Shown here piece by piece: positions 44,183-53,643 of a stretch of DNA of 64,000 nucleotides. The notes under the pieces were generated by a model that ran no database searches, was not told the DNA's origin, and saw nothing but the letters and a program-made list of their open reading frames with translations. The stretch is from Bradyrhizobium sp. CER78 (lineage in GTDB: Bacteria; Pseudomonadota; Alphaproteobacteria; Rhizobiales; Xanthobacteraceae), in contig NZ_JARVWP010000003.1 in the NCBI RefSeq assembly GCF_029846235.1, positions 124,001 through 188,000 of the forward strand, written 5' to 3'. A program made the translations under genes and the position numbers. Numbering within the stretch: position 1 is the stretch's first letter; each line of letters begins with the position of its first letter.

Positions 44183-45895
44183 TCAGCACCAGGCCCATCT
44201 GCAGCCGACGAAGCGGTAGTAGTAGATTCTGCGGACGTGATGGCCGCCGGACGAGCGTCGCGGCCCACTCGCATTCAGCTGCTTTGGCACGTTTGGGTCC
44301 TGGCTGCCCGGATCGACCTGGACAGCCCTGCGCCGCAGCTCGGCGGCCTTGGCGGCATCGGGCGCACCGAGTAATCCCCGCTCCTGCATGACGGCGAGGT
44401 ATTTGAGAGAAAATCCATCGTTGAGATCGGCCGCCTGCTGAAAATATTGCGCGGCCGTAGAGTAGTCGCGCGGCGTTCCCTTGCCGTAGAAGTACATCAA
44501 GCCGGTCTGGGCGAGGGCGAAAGGATTACCCGCCTCGATTGCCTTCTGATAGAGCTCGAGTGCTCTCGCCTCATCCTTCTTGACGAAATTGCCGTTGGAA
44601 TACATCGCGCCGAGATTGCTGATCGCGCCCGGCTCTCCCGCTGCGGCCGCCTTGCTGAACAGCTCGAATGCCCGCGGCATGTCTTTGACGACCCCGCGCC
44701 CCGTCGCAAAATAGACCCCGAGCTTGCCTTGCGCCGGTGCGTAACCGGCATCCGCAGCTTTGGTCAGATAGCGTTGCGCCGCCAGGTAGTTTTTCGTTCC
44801 GCCATAGGCGAGGCCGAGTAGGAATTCGAGCCGTGGCTGATCGGGATTGGCGCGCACCGCCGCCTCGCAGATCGGGACCGCGGCCGCAAAATCATGCGTG
44901 TTGTCGATCTTCAGCTGTTCCGGACTGGCGAACGGCGGCGCAGGCGCGGCCGCGCGCTCGCATTCGCTGTCGAGGCCGCCGGCGCCACTCTGCGGCGTTG
45001 GGGATGTGGGTGGCATCGCCTGCGGCGCAGCTGCGGCAACCTGCTCAGCACCGCCAGCTGCCGCTTGGGGCGCAGCAGCCGGTTGCGTCGACGTCGAGGG
45101 CGCTGAGCCGCCGTCAACCTGCGACGGCGGAGCGGCCAGATAGACGTCACCGACCAGAGAGGAACTGTCCCAGGGCGTCTGCTTCTGATCGGTTGCCGCG
45201 AGCACGTCGCCGCGAACCCTGGACAGCATCTGGCGCACTTCGATGCCGGGTGTCGCGATATGTTTCAGGAGCGCGGATGTGAATGGCGAATTTCGCCCGG
45301 CACCGTCGAGCGCAACGTTGTTCGGCTGCGTCGAATAGACGATCAGCGACCCCTGCCCGCTGGCGTCGACGCGGCCGAGCCCGCGACTTGGCGCCGCGCG
45401 GCTGCCGCGCGCGAGCTTCTCCAGAAAGGGATTGTTGCGGCAGGCGTCGAGGATGATGATGTTGGCCCGCCCCGTCCCCTCCATCTCCTGCTGGATATCG
45501 GCCAGGTTCACGGTGTTGAAGCGCACATCCGCCGGCGTTTCGATCTTCGCGTCGATCGGGACCAGATAGTTTTCACCGTTCATCTGCAGGCCGTGACCTG
45601 CGTAGAAGAACAATGCGACGTCGGCACCGCTCAGCCGCGCGGAAAAATCGCGCACCGCGTTGGCCATGGCATCGCGGGTTCCGTCGCGCGCTTCGATCAC
45701 GTTGAAGCCCATGCCACGCAAAGCCGTCGCGAGATCGGCTGCGTCATTGGCGGGATTATCGAGGACGGGAACGGCCCGATACTTGCTGTTGCCAAGCACC
45801 AGCGCCAGGCGCGTGCCAGCGAAGGCCTCGATCGGCAGAACGGTCAACGCAAGGCAAAGCCCGATGAAAAGCAACCGGCAATGGAGGTGATGCAT
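44183..45895 (-). CDS. Secreted caspase-like (peptidase C14) protein with Sel1 repeats
   Basis: A 570-residue protein with a signal peptide (LLFIGLCLALTVLPIEAFA). Residues 28-250 form a caspase-fold domain: RLALVLGNSKYRAVPVLDNP, catalytic His101 in FFYAGHGLQ and catalytic Cys152 in IIILDACRNNPF. A Pro/Ala/Gln linker follows. Residues about 350-520 are three or four Sel1 repeats (AADAGYAPAQGKLGVYF, GEPGAISNLGAMYSNG, GNPFALAQTGLMYFYGKG). The substrate and partner are unknown; roles in stress or cell death are inferred from other metacaspases. It lies between intact mfd and a copy of the mfd end. Confidence 0.88.
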   Translation of the reverse strand: MHHLHCRLLFIGLCLALTVLPIEAFAGTRLALVLGNSKYRAVPVLDNPANDAADLATALRGMGFNVIEARDGTRDAMANAVRDFSARLSGADVALFFYAGHGLQMNGENYLVPIDAKIETPADVRFNTVNLADIQQEMEGTGRANIIILDACRNNPFLEKLARGSRAAPSRGLGRVDASGQGSLIVYSTQPNNVALDGAGRNSPFTSALLKHIATPGIEVRQMLSRVRGDVLAATDQKQTPWDSSSLVGDVYLAAPPSQVDGGSAPSTSTQPAAAPQAAAGGAEQVAAAAPQAMPPTSPTPQSGAGGLDSECERAAAPAPPFASPEQLKIDNTHDFAAAVPICEAAVRANPDQPRLEFLLGLAYGGTKNYLAAQRYLTKAADAGYAPAQGKLGVYFATGRGVVKDMPRAFELFSKAAAAGEPGAISNLGAMYSNGNFVKKDEARALELYQKAIEAGNPFALAQTGLMYFYGKGTPRDYSTAAQYFQQAADLNDGFSLKYLAVMQERGLLGAPDAAKAAELRRRAVQVDPGSQDPNVPKQLNASGPRRSSGGHHVRRIYYYRFVGCRWAWC

Positions 45896-46156
45896 CGTGC
45901 TTGCTTGCGGCTTTCAGTACCGACTGCGAACGACCTTGAGATGCAAATCATACCGGCAACACCCATCCCAGTCAAAACCCTGATCCAACACGACGTTGTG
46001 TTGAGACCAAAGGCGCTCGAAGAAGACCGCTGCCGTGTGCACGGAACCGCGCACAGCGTCGTGCCGTTCACTTGCGACAAGATCAGTGAGCGAAGTGTGA
46101 TCCCCGCCCACCCGCGTCAGACGTGAGCCGACCCGGATAGCGCCGCGAGCGAAGTT

Positions 46157-49100
46157 TCACGCCGCCTTCTTGCTCTCCGCGAGGTTGGCGAGCTGGCGCA
46201 AAATCTCTGTCGTGCCGGCGAGCCGCTCTTCCGGCGTATCCCAGTCCTGGAAGAACACCACCTTCATGTCCGGCCGCACCTTGGCGGCCTGGCCGTGCTG
46301 ACGGATGAAGGTCACCAGCCGCTCCGGATGCGCAAAGCTGTTGTCGCGGAATGCGATCACGGCGCCCTTCGGGCCGGCATCGACCTTGCCGACATTGGCC
46401 CGGCGGCAATAGGCCTTGATCGCCGCGACCTTGAACAGATAGCGCACCTCGTCCGGCAGCACGCCGAAGCGGTCGCGCATCTCGGCCGCGAAGGCGTCGA
46501 TGTCCTCGTCGGTGTCGAGATCGGCAAGCCGGCGATAGAGCGACAGCCGCACGCTGAGATCGTTGACGTAGTCTTCGGGGATCAGCACCGGCATGCCGAT
46601 CGTGATCTGCGGCGACCAGCGGTCGGCGGCAGGCTCGGCAACGCCGGCCTTGAGATTGACGATCGCCTCCTCCAGCATCGACTGGTACAGCTCGAAGCCG
46701 ACTTCCTTGATGTGGCCGGACTGCTCCTCGCCGAGCAGATTGCCGGCGCCGCGGATGTCGAGGTCGTGCGAGGCGAGCTGGAAGCCTGCGCCGAGCGTCT
46801 CCAGCGATTGCAGAACCTTGAGCCGACGCTCCGCCTGCGCGGTGATCTTCTGCTGCGCCGGCAGTGTGAACAGCGCATAGGCGCGCAGCTTGGAGCGGCC
46901 GACGCGGCCGCGCAGCTGATAGAGCTGGGCAAGGCCGAACATGTCGGCACGATGCACGATCAGCGTGTTGGCATTTGGAATGTCGAGACCGGACTCGACG
47001 ATCGTGGTCGACAGCAGGATGTCGTATTTGCCGTCATAGAACGCGGACATGATGTCCTCGATCACGGTCGGCGGCATCTGGCCGTGGGCGACCGCGACCT
47101 TCATCTCCGGCACGTTCTTGTCGAGGAAATCCTTGACGCCGGCGAGGTCCTCGATCCGCGGCACGACATAGAACGCCTGGCCGCCACGATAGCGCTCGCG
47201 CAGCAGCGCCTCGCGGATCATCAGGGGATCGTGCGGCGCGACGAAGGTGCGCACAGCGAGGCGATCGACCGGCGGCGAGGCAATGATCGAGAGCTCGCGG
47301 ACGCCGGTCAGCGCCAGTTGCAGCGTGCGCGGGATCGGGGTCGCCGACAGCGTCAGGACGTGGACCTGGGCGCGCAGCTGCTTCAGCCGCTCCTTGTGGC
47401 TGACGCCGAAATGCTGCTCCTCGTCGACGATCAGAAGGCCGAGGTCCTTGAACTTGATCGCCTTGCCGAGCAGCGCATGGGTGCCGACGACGATGTCGAC
47501 ACTGCCGTCGGCGAGCCCCTTCTTGGTCTGGCTCAGCTCCTTGGTCGAGACCAGCCGCGAAGCCTGCGCGACATTGACCGGGAAGCCTTTGAAGCGCTCG
47601 GTGAAGGTGCGCGAATGCTGCCGCGCCAGCAGCGTGGTCGGCACCACGACCGCGACCTGCCGGCCTTCGAGCGCCACGGCGAACGCCGCGCGCAATGCCA
47701 CCTCGGTCTTGCCGAAGCCGACGTCGCCGCATATCAGCCGGTCCATCGGGCGGCCGATCTCGAGGTCCTTCAGGGTCGAATTGATCGCCCCCAGCTGGTC
47801 CTCGGTCTCGTCATAGGGGAAGCGTGCGCAGAACTCGTCATAGACATGCGGCTGCAGCGGGAATTTCGGCGCCTCGTGCAGCTGCCGCTCGGCGGCGATC
47901 TTGATCAGCTCGCCCGCGATCTCGCGGATGCGGTTCTTGAGCTTGGCCTTGCGGGCCTGCCAGCCGCCGCCACCCAGACGGTCGAGCTCGACATTGGCGC
48001 TGTCGGAGCCATAGCGCGACAGCAGCTCGATGTTCTCGACCGGCAGGAACAGCTTTGTCTCGGCCGCGTAGTGCAGCTCGAGACAGTCATGCGGCGCGCC
48101 GGACACTTCCAGCGTTTGCAGGCCGACGAAACGGCCAATGCCGTGCTCGACGTGGACCACGAGATCGCCGGTCGCAAGGCTCGTCACCTCCGAGATGAAA
48201 TTGTCGAGCTTGCGGCTCGCCTTGCGCGGCCGCACCAGACGGTCGCCGAGGATATCCTGCTCGCTGATGACGGCGAATTCGCTGGTCTCGAAGCCGGACT
48301 CCATGCCGAGCACGGCCAGCATGGTCTCGTTGCGCGGCGTCGCCTGCACGATCCGCCAGGTGTTGACGCTGGTGGTGTTCAAGAGCTTGTGGTCGCGCAG
48401 CATCGCGCCCATGCGATCGCGCGAGCCTTCGCTCCACAGCGCGACGATGACCTTCTTGCGCTGCGACTGCAGCGCGCCGATATGGCCGACCACGGCCTCG
48501 AACACATTGACGTTGCTGTCGGCGCGCTCCGGCGCGAAATTGCGGCCCTGCCGCGCGCCGGCGTCGAACACATCTGCCGTGCCTTCGGGGACCGCGAACG
48601 GCGTCAGCCGCGCCAGCGGCAGGTCGCCGAGCAGTTTGGTCCATTCGGACTCGGTCAGATACAGCTTGTCCGGCGGCAGCGGCTTGTAGATCGCGCCGCT
48701 GCCCGGATGCTCCAACGCTTCGCGCCGCGCGTCGTAATAGTCCGAAATCTGCGAGAAGCGTTCTCGCGCGGCATCCTCGCCCTGCGGCTCGATCGCAATG
48801 GTCGCGCCGTCGAGATAGTCGAACAGCGTGTCCATCCGCTCCTGGAACAGCGGCAGCCAGTGCTCCATGCCGGGATGGCGCCGTCCCTCGGAGACCGCTT
48901 CATAGAGCTGGTCGTCGCGTCCCGGCGCGCCGAACGCCGCGACATAGCCCATGCGGAAACGGCGGATGGTCTCAGTTGTGAGCTGGAATTCCGAGACCGG
49001 CACCAGATCGAGGCCGCGCATGTCGAGATGCGTGCGCTGGGTCTCGGCATCGAAGGTGCGGATCGATTCCAGGCTGTCGCCGAAGAAGTCGAAGCGCACC

Positions 49101-49675
49101 GGCTGGTCGAGGCCGGCCGGAAAGAGATCGAGGATGCCGCCGCGCACGGCATATTCGCCGGGCTCTCGCACCGTGGACGAGCGGGTATAGCCATTGTGTT
49201 CGAGCCAGGCCACGACCGAGTCCATCGGCACGACGTTGCCGGGCGCGACCGACAGCGCTTGGGCCGCGACCTGGTCGCGCGCCGGCACCCGCTGCACGGC
49301 GGCGTTCACCGTGGTCAGCACGATCAGCGGCTTGTCGGAGCCCGCCAGCCGCGACAGTTTGGCCAGCGCGGTCAAGCGCTGCGCCAGGATGCCGGAATGC
49401 GGCGAGACGCGGTCATAGGGCTGGCAGTCCCAGGCCGGAACCTGCATCACGGCGATGTCGGGTGCGAAGAATTCCAGCGCGCGGGCGAGCTGCTGCATCC
49501 GCGCACCGTCGCGGCACACCACGGCAAGGCTGACCGCGGGCCGCTTCGGCTGCGCGGCGATGGCACGCGCCAGATCGGAGATGACGAGCCCTTCGGCGCC
49601 CTCGGCGACGTTGGCGATGGTCAGCACCCGGCCCGGCGCGAGCATCGCGGCCGGAGATTTCATCGGCTGCTTCAT
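46157..49675 (-). CDS. mfd: Transcription-repair coupling factor Mfd
   Basis: A 1172-residue SF2 translocase. The N-terminal part (1-350) is UvrB-homologous. The middle carries the RNA-polymerase-interacting domain (TGDLVVHVEHGIGRFVGLQ). The motor has GDVGFGKTEVALRAAF (Walker A) and LLIVDEEQHFGVSHKERLK (Walker B/DEEQ). The C-terminal TRCF domain follows. It removes stalled polymerase and recruits UvrA for repair. Length is normal. ATG 49675 overlaps the sdhE stop by 4 bp. A diverged copy of its last 20 codons lies 2100 bp further left. Confidence 0.97.
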   Translation of the reverse strand: MKQPMKSPAAMLAPGRVLTIANVAEGAEGLVISDLARAIAAQPKRPAVSLAVVCRDGARMQQLARALEFFAPDIAVMQVPAWDCQPYDRVSPHSGILAQRLTALAKLSRLAGSDKPLIVLTTVNAAVQRVPARDQVAAQALSVAPGNVVPMDSVVAWLEHNGYTRSSTVREPGEYAVRGGILDLFPAGLDQPVRFDFFGDSLESIRTFDAETQRTHLDMRGLDLVPVSEFQLTTETIRRFRMGYVAAFGAPGRDDQLYEAVSEGRRHPGMEHWLPLFQERMDTLFDYLDGATIAIEPQGEDAARERFSQISDYYDARREALEHPGSGAIYKPLPPDKLYLTESEWTKLLGDLPLARLTPFAVPEGTADVFDAGARQGRNFAPERADSNVNVFEAVVGHIGALQSQRKKVIVALWSEGSRDRMGAMLRDHKLLNTTSVNTWRIVQATPRNETMLAVLGMESGFETSEFAVISEQDILGDRLVRPRKASRKLDNFISEVTSLATGDLVVHVEHGIGRFVGLQTLEVSGAPHDCLELHYAAETKLFLPVENIELLSRYGSDSANVELDRLGGGGWQARKAKLKNRIREIAGELIKIAAERQLHEAPKFPLQPHVYDEFCARFPYDETEDQLGAINSTLKDLEIGRPMDRLICGDVGFGKTEVALRAAFAVALEGRQVAVVVPTTLLARQHSRTFTERFKGFPVNVAQASRLVSTKELSQTKKGLADGSVDIVVGTHALLGKAIKFKDLGLLIVDEEQHFGVSHKERLKQLRAQVHVLTLSATPIPRTLQLALTGVRELSIIASPPVDRLAVRTFVAPHDPLMIREALLRERYRGGQAFYVVPRIEDLAGVKDFLDKNVPEMKVAVAHGQMPPTVIEDIMSAFYDGKYDILLSTTIVESGLDIPNANTLIVHRADMFGLAQLYQLRGRVGRSKLRAYALFTLPAQQKITAQAERRLKVLQSLETLGAGFQLASHDLDIRGAGNLLGEEQSGHIKEVGFELYQSMLEEAIVNLKAGVAEPAADRWSPQITIGMPVLIPEDYVNDLSVRLSLYRRLADLDTDEDIDAFAAEMRDRFGVLPDEVRYLFKVAAIKAYCRRANVGKVDAGPKGAVIAFRDNSFAHPERLVTFIRQHGQAAKVRPDMKVVFFQDWDTPEERLAGTTEILRQLANLAESKKAA

Positions 49676-49962
49676 GCGCTGGGATCCGCGACCCGGAACG
49701 CCTTGATGCGGGCAAACAGCGCGGTCTGATGCTCGGCAGCCAAAACCTTGTCGCCGGTCAGCGCGGCGTAGAGGTCGGGATCCGGCACTTCGATCAAATG
49801 CTCGAGCTCGCCGAGCTCCTGATCGGTGAGGTCAGCGATTTCGGCATCGGCAAAGCGGCCGAGGATCAGGTCCATCTCCCGGGTGCCGCGATGCCAGCAG
49901 CGAAACAGAAGCCGCTTGCGGCGGTCATCGAGCCCGCTGCTCGATCGTGTCGATCCCGTCAT
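49672..49962 (-). CDS. sdhE: Succinate dehydrogenase assembly factor SdhE
   Basis: A 96-residue protein. RRKRLLFRCWHRGTREMDLILG carries the RGxxE motif needed for covalent FAD attachment to SdhA. The rest is the small five-helix fold, with LEHLIEVPDPDLYAALTG. ATG 49962 is preferred because GGGA lies upstream; ATG 49986 is the alternative. It overlaps mfd by 4 bp (ATGA), so mfd is probably translated from the same message. It is divergent from recG, about 140 bp away. Confidence 0.92.
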   Translation of the reverse strand: MTGSTRSSSGLDDRRKRLLFRCWHRGTREMDLILGRFADAEIADLTDQELGELEHLIEVPDPDLYAALTGDKVLAAEHQTALFARIKAFRVADPSA

Positions 49963-50105
49963 GTCCCAAAATCCATCGAACGCCAAAAGCCCGGACGTGC
50001 CGGGCGGGCTTGATATAGCGATGGCGGAAGCCGATGTCAGCCCTCATTCGCTGCCTTTTGGGGTTTCCTTGCGCGCATGACGTGAGTCGTGTGTAAAGGG
50101 CACCG

Positions 50106-52214
50106 ATGCGCCCCGCTTTGCTCAATCCGCTGTTTGCCCAGGTCACGACGCTTTCGGGGGTCGGCCCGAAGCAGGACAAGCTGCTGCGCTATCTGCTCGA
50201 CCGCAGCGAGACGCCGCGGCTGGTTGACCTGCTGCTGCATCTGCCGGCGAGCGTGATCGACCGCCGCGCGCGGCCGAAGATCCGCGACGCCGCGGTCGGA
50301 ACCATGGTGACGCTGGAGGTCACCGTCGACCGTCATCGCCCGCCGCCGCCGCGCAATTCGCGTGCGCCCTACCTCGTCTATGCCAGCGACGACACCGGCG
50401 ATGTGGTGCTGACCTTCTTCCGCGCCCAGCCCGGCTATGTCGAGAAGCTGCTGCCGGTCGGCGAGAAGCGCTACGTCTCCGGCACGCTGGCGATGTATGA
50501 CGGCATTCCGCAGATCGTGCATCCCGATCGCGTCGTCGACGAGGCCGGCTTTGCAAAGCTCTCCGGCATCGATCCGGTCTATCCGCTGACCGAGGGGCTG
50601 GCGATCGGCTCGCTCCGCCGCGCCATCGCGCAGGCGCTGACCAAGCTGCCGGATCTGCCGGAATGGATCAGCCCCGAGGTGCTGCGCCGCTGCAACTTCC
50701 CGCCGATCCGAGAGGCGCTGACCCGCGTCCACGTTCCGGTCGAGCTGACCGACATTTTGCCCGATGGACCGTTCTGGTCGCGGCTTGCGTTCGACGAATT
50801 GCTCGCGGGTCAGCTCGCGCTCGCTTTGATCCGTGCCACGCTGCGCCGCCCGGCCGGCGTGCGCAATGCCGGCGACGGCCATCTGCGCCAGAAGATCATC
50901 GACGCGCTACCCTATGCGCTGACCAAGTCGCAGCGCGAGGCGGTCGCGGCAATCACGGAGGATCTGCGCCAGCCGGTGCGGATGCTGCGCCTCGTGCAGG
51001 GCGATGTCGGTTCCGGCAAGACCGTGGTGGCGCTGCTGGCGGCCGCTGCCGTCGCCGAGGCCGGCAAGCAGGCCGCGCTGATGGCGCCGACCGAAATCCT
51101 GGCGCGCCAGCACATCAAGACCATCGCGCCGCTCGCCGAGAGCGCAGGGATGCGTGTTGCGATCCTGACCGGCCGCGAGAAGGGCAAGGAGCGCCGCGAA
51201 CTGCTGGCGCAGCTCGAGGCCGGCGAGATCGACCTCTTGGTCGGCACCCACGCGCTGATCCAGGACGACGTGATCTACAAGGCGCTGGCGCTTGCCGTGG
51301 TCGACGAGCAGCATCGCTTCGGCGTGCGCGAGCGTCTCGCGCTCACATCCAAGGGCGAGGCCGTCGACGTGCTGGTGCTGAGCGCAACCCCGATCCCGCG
51401 CACGCTGGTGCTGACTTATTTCGGCGACATGGACGTCTCCGAGTTGCGTGAAAAACCCGCGGGCCGCCAGCCGATCGACACCCGCGCGGTGCCGATGAGC
51501 CGCATCGAGGACGTGATGGACGGCGTCGGCCGCGCGCTCGGTGCCGGCAAGCTGGTGTACTGGATCTGTCCGTTGGTCGATGAATCCGAGGCTGAGGGCA
51601 CCGAGCACCTCACCAACGCCACCGAGCGTTTCGAGAGCTTGCAGCAGCGGTTCGGCGATCGCGTCGGCCTGGTGCACGGCCAGATGAAGGGCACCGAGAA
51701 GGATCGCGTGATGGCGCAATTCGCCGCGCACGAGATCGGGCTCCTGGTCGCAACGACCGTCGTCGAGGTCGGCGTCGACGTGCCGGCGGCGACCATCATG
51801 GTGATCGAGAACGCCGAGCGCTTCGGCCTCGCGCAGCTGCATCAGCTGCGCGGCCGCATCGGCCGCGGCTCGGAAGCCTCGACCTGCCTGTTGCTCTACA
51901 AGGAGCCGCTCGGCGAGATGTCGAAGGCACGGCTCAAGGTGATCCGCGAGACCACGGATGGATTCCGGATCGCCGAGGAAGATCTGAAGCTGCGCGGCGA
52001 AGGCGACGTGCTCGGCATCCGCCAGAGCGGCCTGCCCGGCTATCGCATCGCGCGCTCCGAGGTGCACGGCCAGCTCATCACCCAGGCCCGTGACGAGGCG
52101 CTGCGGATCATGAAGGACAATCCGAAGCTGAACGGCGAGCGCGGCGAAGCCCTGCGCGTCCTGCTCTACCTCTACGAACGCGACGAAGCCGTGCCGCTGA
52201 TCGGCGCGGGGTAG
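50106..52214 (+). CDS. recG: ATP-dependent DNA helicase RecG
   Basis: A 702-residue branch-migration helicase. The N-terminal wedge domain has LSGVGPKQDKLLRYLLDRS and FYFRAQPGY-like OB-fold blocks. The motor has QGDVGSGKTVVALLAAAAV (Walker A), LAVVDEQHRFGVRERLAL (DEQH box) and VHGQMKGTEKDRVM. It processes stalled replication forks and Holliday junctions. Length and motif order are standard. Mfd and RecG share related motors but are clearly distinct here. A repeat follows the stop. Confidence 0.96.
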   Translation: MRPALLNPLFAQVTTLSGVGPKQDKLLRYLLDRSETPRLVDLLLHLPASVIDRRARPKIRDAAVGTMVTLEVTVDRHRPPPPRNSRAPYLVYASDDTGDVVLTFFRAQPGYVEKLLPVGEKRYVSGTLAMYDGIPQIVHPDRVVDEAGFAKLSGIDPVYPLTEGLAIGSLRRAIAQALTKLPDLPEWISPEVLRRCNFPPIREALTRVHVPVELTDILPDGPFWSRLAFDELLAGQLALALIRATLRRPAGVRNAGDGHLRQKIIDALPYALTKSQREAVAAITEDLRQPVRMLRLVQGDVGSGKTVVALLAAAAVAEAGKQAALMAPTEILARQHIKTIAPLAESAGMRVAILTGREKGKERRELLAQLEAGEIDLLVGTHALIQDDVIYKALALAVVDEQHRFGVRERLALTSKGEAVDVLVLSATPIPRTLVLTYFGDMDVSELREKPAGRQPIDTRAVPMSRIEDVMDGVGRALGAGKLVYWICPLVDESEAEGTEHLTNATERFESLQQRFGDRVGLVHGQMKGTEKDRVMAQFAAHEIGLLVATTVVEVGVDVPAATIMVIENAERFGLAQLHQLRGRIGRGSEASTCLLLYKEPLGEMSKARLKVIRETTDGFRIAEEDLKLRGEGDVLGIRQSGLPGYRIARSEVHGQLITQARDEALRIMKDNPKLNGERGEALRVLLYLYERDEAVPLIGAG

Positions 52215-52257
52215 CTGGTTTCGCCCCCTCGATGCAGCGGCGATCTGCTTCCCCATC

Positions 52258-52342
52258 GTCATTGCGAGCGCAGCGAAGCAATCCATCGCTCCGCATACGC
52301 TGAACCATGGATTGCTTCGTCGCTTCGCTCCTCGCAATGACG
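52258..52342. repeat. Bradyrhizobium-type intergenic repeat (CATTGCGAGCG class)
   Basis: CATTGCGAGCGCAGCGAAGC on the left pairs imperfectly with GCTTCGCTCCTCGCAATG on the right; ATCCAT and ATGGAT pair inside. It lies between recG and the convergent rhodanese gene and may act as a bidirectional terminator. Confidence 0.7.
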
Positions 52343-52394
52343 GGGAGAAAACTCGGCTTTGCTGTTAAAGCCCCGCTGAGGCGCAATGGTGGCG

Positions 52395-52775
52395 CTATTT
52401 GTTGTGAGGCTCGTCAGACCCCGCATAAGGCACCAGCTCATGTCCCGCAGCCTGCCAGCCGCGGCAGCCGCCCTGGATCACGGAGACATTCTCGAAGCCG
52501 ATCTCGCGCAACGCCTGCGCAGCGCGCGAGGCCTTGCCGCCACCGCCGCAGGTCAGGATCACCGGACGCTCGCGGTCGACGAGCGCCGGATCGATAGCCG
52601 CGACGGCCGCGATCTCTGCGTGGCTGATATTTCGCGCACCCGCGATGGTGCCGCGCTCGAGCAGCTGCCAGGGCTCGCCGACATCGATCAGGGTGACGCC
52701 GCCCTGCTCCAGCGTGTGCTTGGCCTCGTCGGGCGATAGCATGCGAACGGCCGCGTCGCGCGTCTCGGAACTCAT
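52395..52775 (-). CDS. Rhodanese-like domain protein
   Basis: A 126-residue single-domain rhodanese. GGVTLIDVGEPWQLLERGTIAGARNIS holds the CH2A-like block, and the active-site loop is ILTCGGGGKASRAA with the cysteine that can carry persulfide sulfur. QGGCRGWQAAGHELVPY closes the fold. ATG 52775 shares one base with the TGA of the upstream DUF502 gene, so it is co-translated with it. A physiological sulfur acceptor is not evident. Confidence 0.85.
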   Translation of the reverse strand: MSSETRDAAVRMLSPDEAKHTLEQGGVTLIDVGEPWQLLERGTIAGARNISHAEIAAVAAIDPALVDRERPVILTCGGGGKASRAAQALREIGFENVSVIQGGCRGWQAAGHELVPYAGSDEPHNK

Positions 52776-53548
52776 CAGCCCTCGACCTTGGCCGGCGCCG
52801 CCGGCTGCAACGAGGCCTGGTTGGCGATCCGCGCGGCATTGGCCATGCCGGCGAGCGCCGCGGCGCGCTTCTGATCGCTGGTGCCGGGCTGCACCACACC
52901 GGCCGACATGATCAGCGTCGCGGCATCCTCGGTGCTCATCTCGATCTCGATGATCTTGCTCTTCGGCACGTAGAAGAAGAATCCGGTGGTCGGGTTCGGC
53001 GCGCACGGCAGGAACACCGAGATGTGCTCCTCGTCGCCGGGGAAGCTGGCGGCGAGCTCGGCGCTCGGCGCCTGCGAGATCAGCACGATCGACCACATCC
53101 CGGGCGAGGGAAACTCGACCAGGCCGACGCGGCGGAAGCTCGAGCCGTTGCCGGAGAACAATGTTTCGAACACCTGCTTCAGGCCGCGATAGATCGCGCG
53201 CACCGCAGGGATTCGCCCGAGCAGCCGCTCGCCGAGATCGACCAGCGTACGCCCGATCAGGTTGGCGGTGAGGAAGCCGAGCAGCGTCAGCGCGATGACC
53301 GCGACGATCAGGCCGGAACCGGGCAGCCCGAACGGCAGATAGGTCTCCGGCCGGTAGGCGGTGGGCACGAACGGCCGGACCAGATTGTCGACCCAGTTCA
53401 CGAACCACCAGGTCAGGTACAGGGTGATCGCAACCGGCCCGGCGACCACCAGGCCGGTCAGGAAATAGTTCCGGAATCGCGCCATCAGCCCGCGTGGGGC
53501 ATCCGGGGGCAAATCACCCGTGACGGGAGGCACTTGGTTGGAAGTCAT
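52775..53548 (-). CDS. DUF502 family membrane protein
   Basis: A 257-residue protein. A short cytoplasmic start is followed by two spans (YFLTGLVVAGPVAITLYLTWW and GLIVAVIALTLLGFLTANLIG) and a soluble domain with RRVGLVEFPSPGMWSIVLIS and HISVFLPCAPNPTTGFFFYV, the DUF502 signature. The function is unknown. The ATG at 53548 matches the family start. It sits between glmS and the rhodanese gene on the same strand, an order I recall as common in Bradyrhizobium. Confidence 0.88.
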   Translation of the reverse strand: MTSNQVPPVTGDLPPDAPRGLMARFRNYFLTGLVVAGPVAITLYLTWWFVNWVDNLVRPFVPTAYRPETYLPFGLPGSGLIVAVIALTLLGFLTANLIGRTLVDLGERLLGRIPAVRAIYRGLKQVFETLFSGNGSSFRRVGLVEFPSPGMWSIVLISQAPSAELAASFPGDEEHISVFLPCAPNPTTGFFFYVPKSKIIEIEMSTEDAATLIMSAGVVQPGTSDQKRAAALAGMANAARIANQASLQPAAPAKVEG

Positions 53549-53643
53549 TGCGGTTCCAAGGTCGTCGAAGCGGCCGTAGTCCACCACCCAGCTAAGCCAT
53601 TCTGCCGCATTTTTGAAGAGCCGCGTGACGGCCAGCCTTGCGA

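Noticed and set aside
46295..49729. A 1144-codon open frame opposite mfd
   Set aside because: It is an antisense shadow of mfd. The product is rich in Arg, His, Asp and Gln with no domain, and mfd itself has all family motifs.
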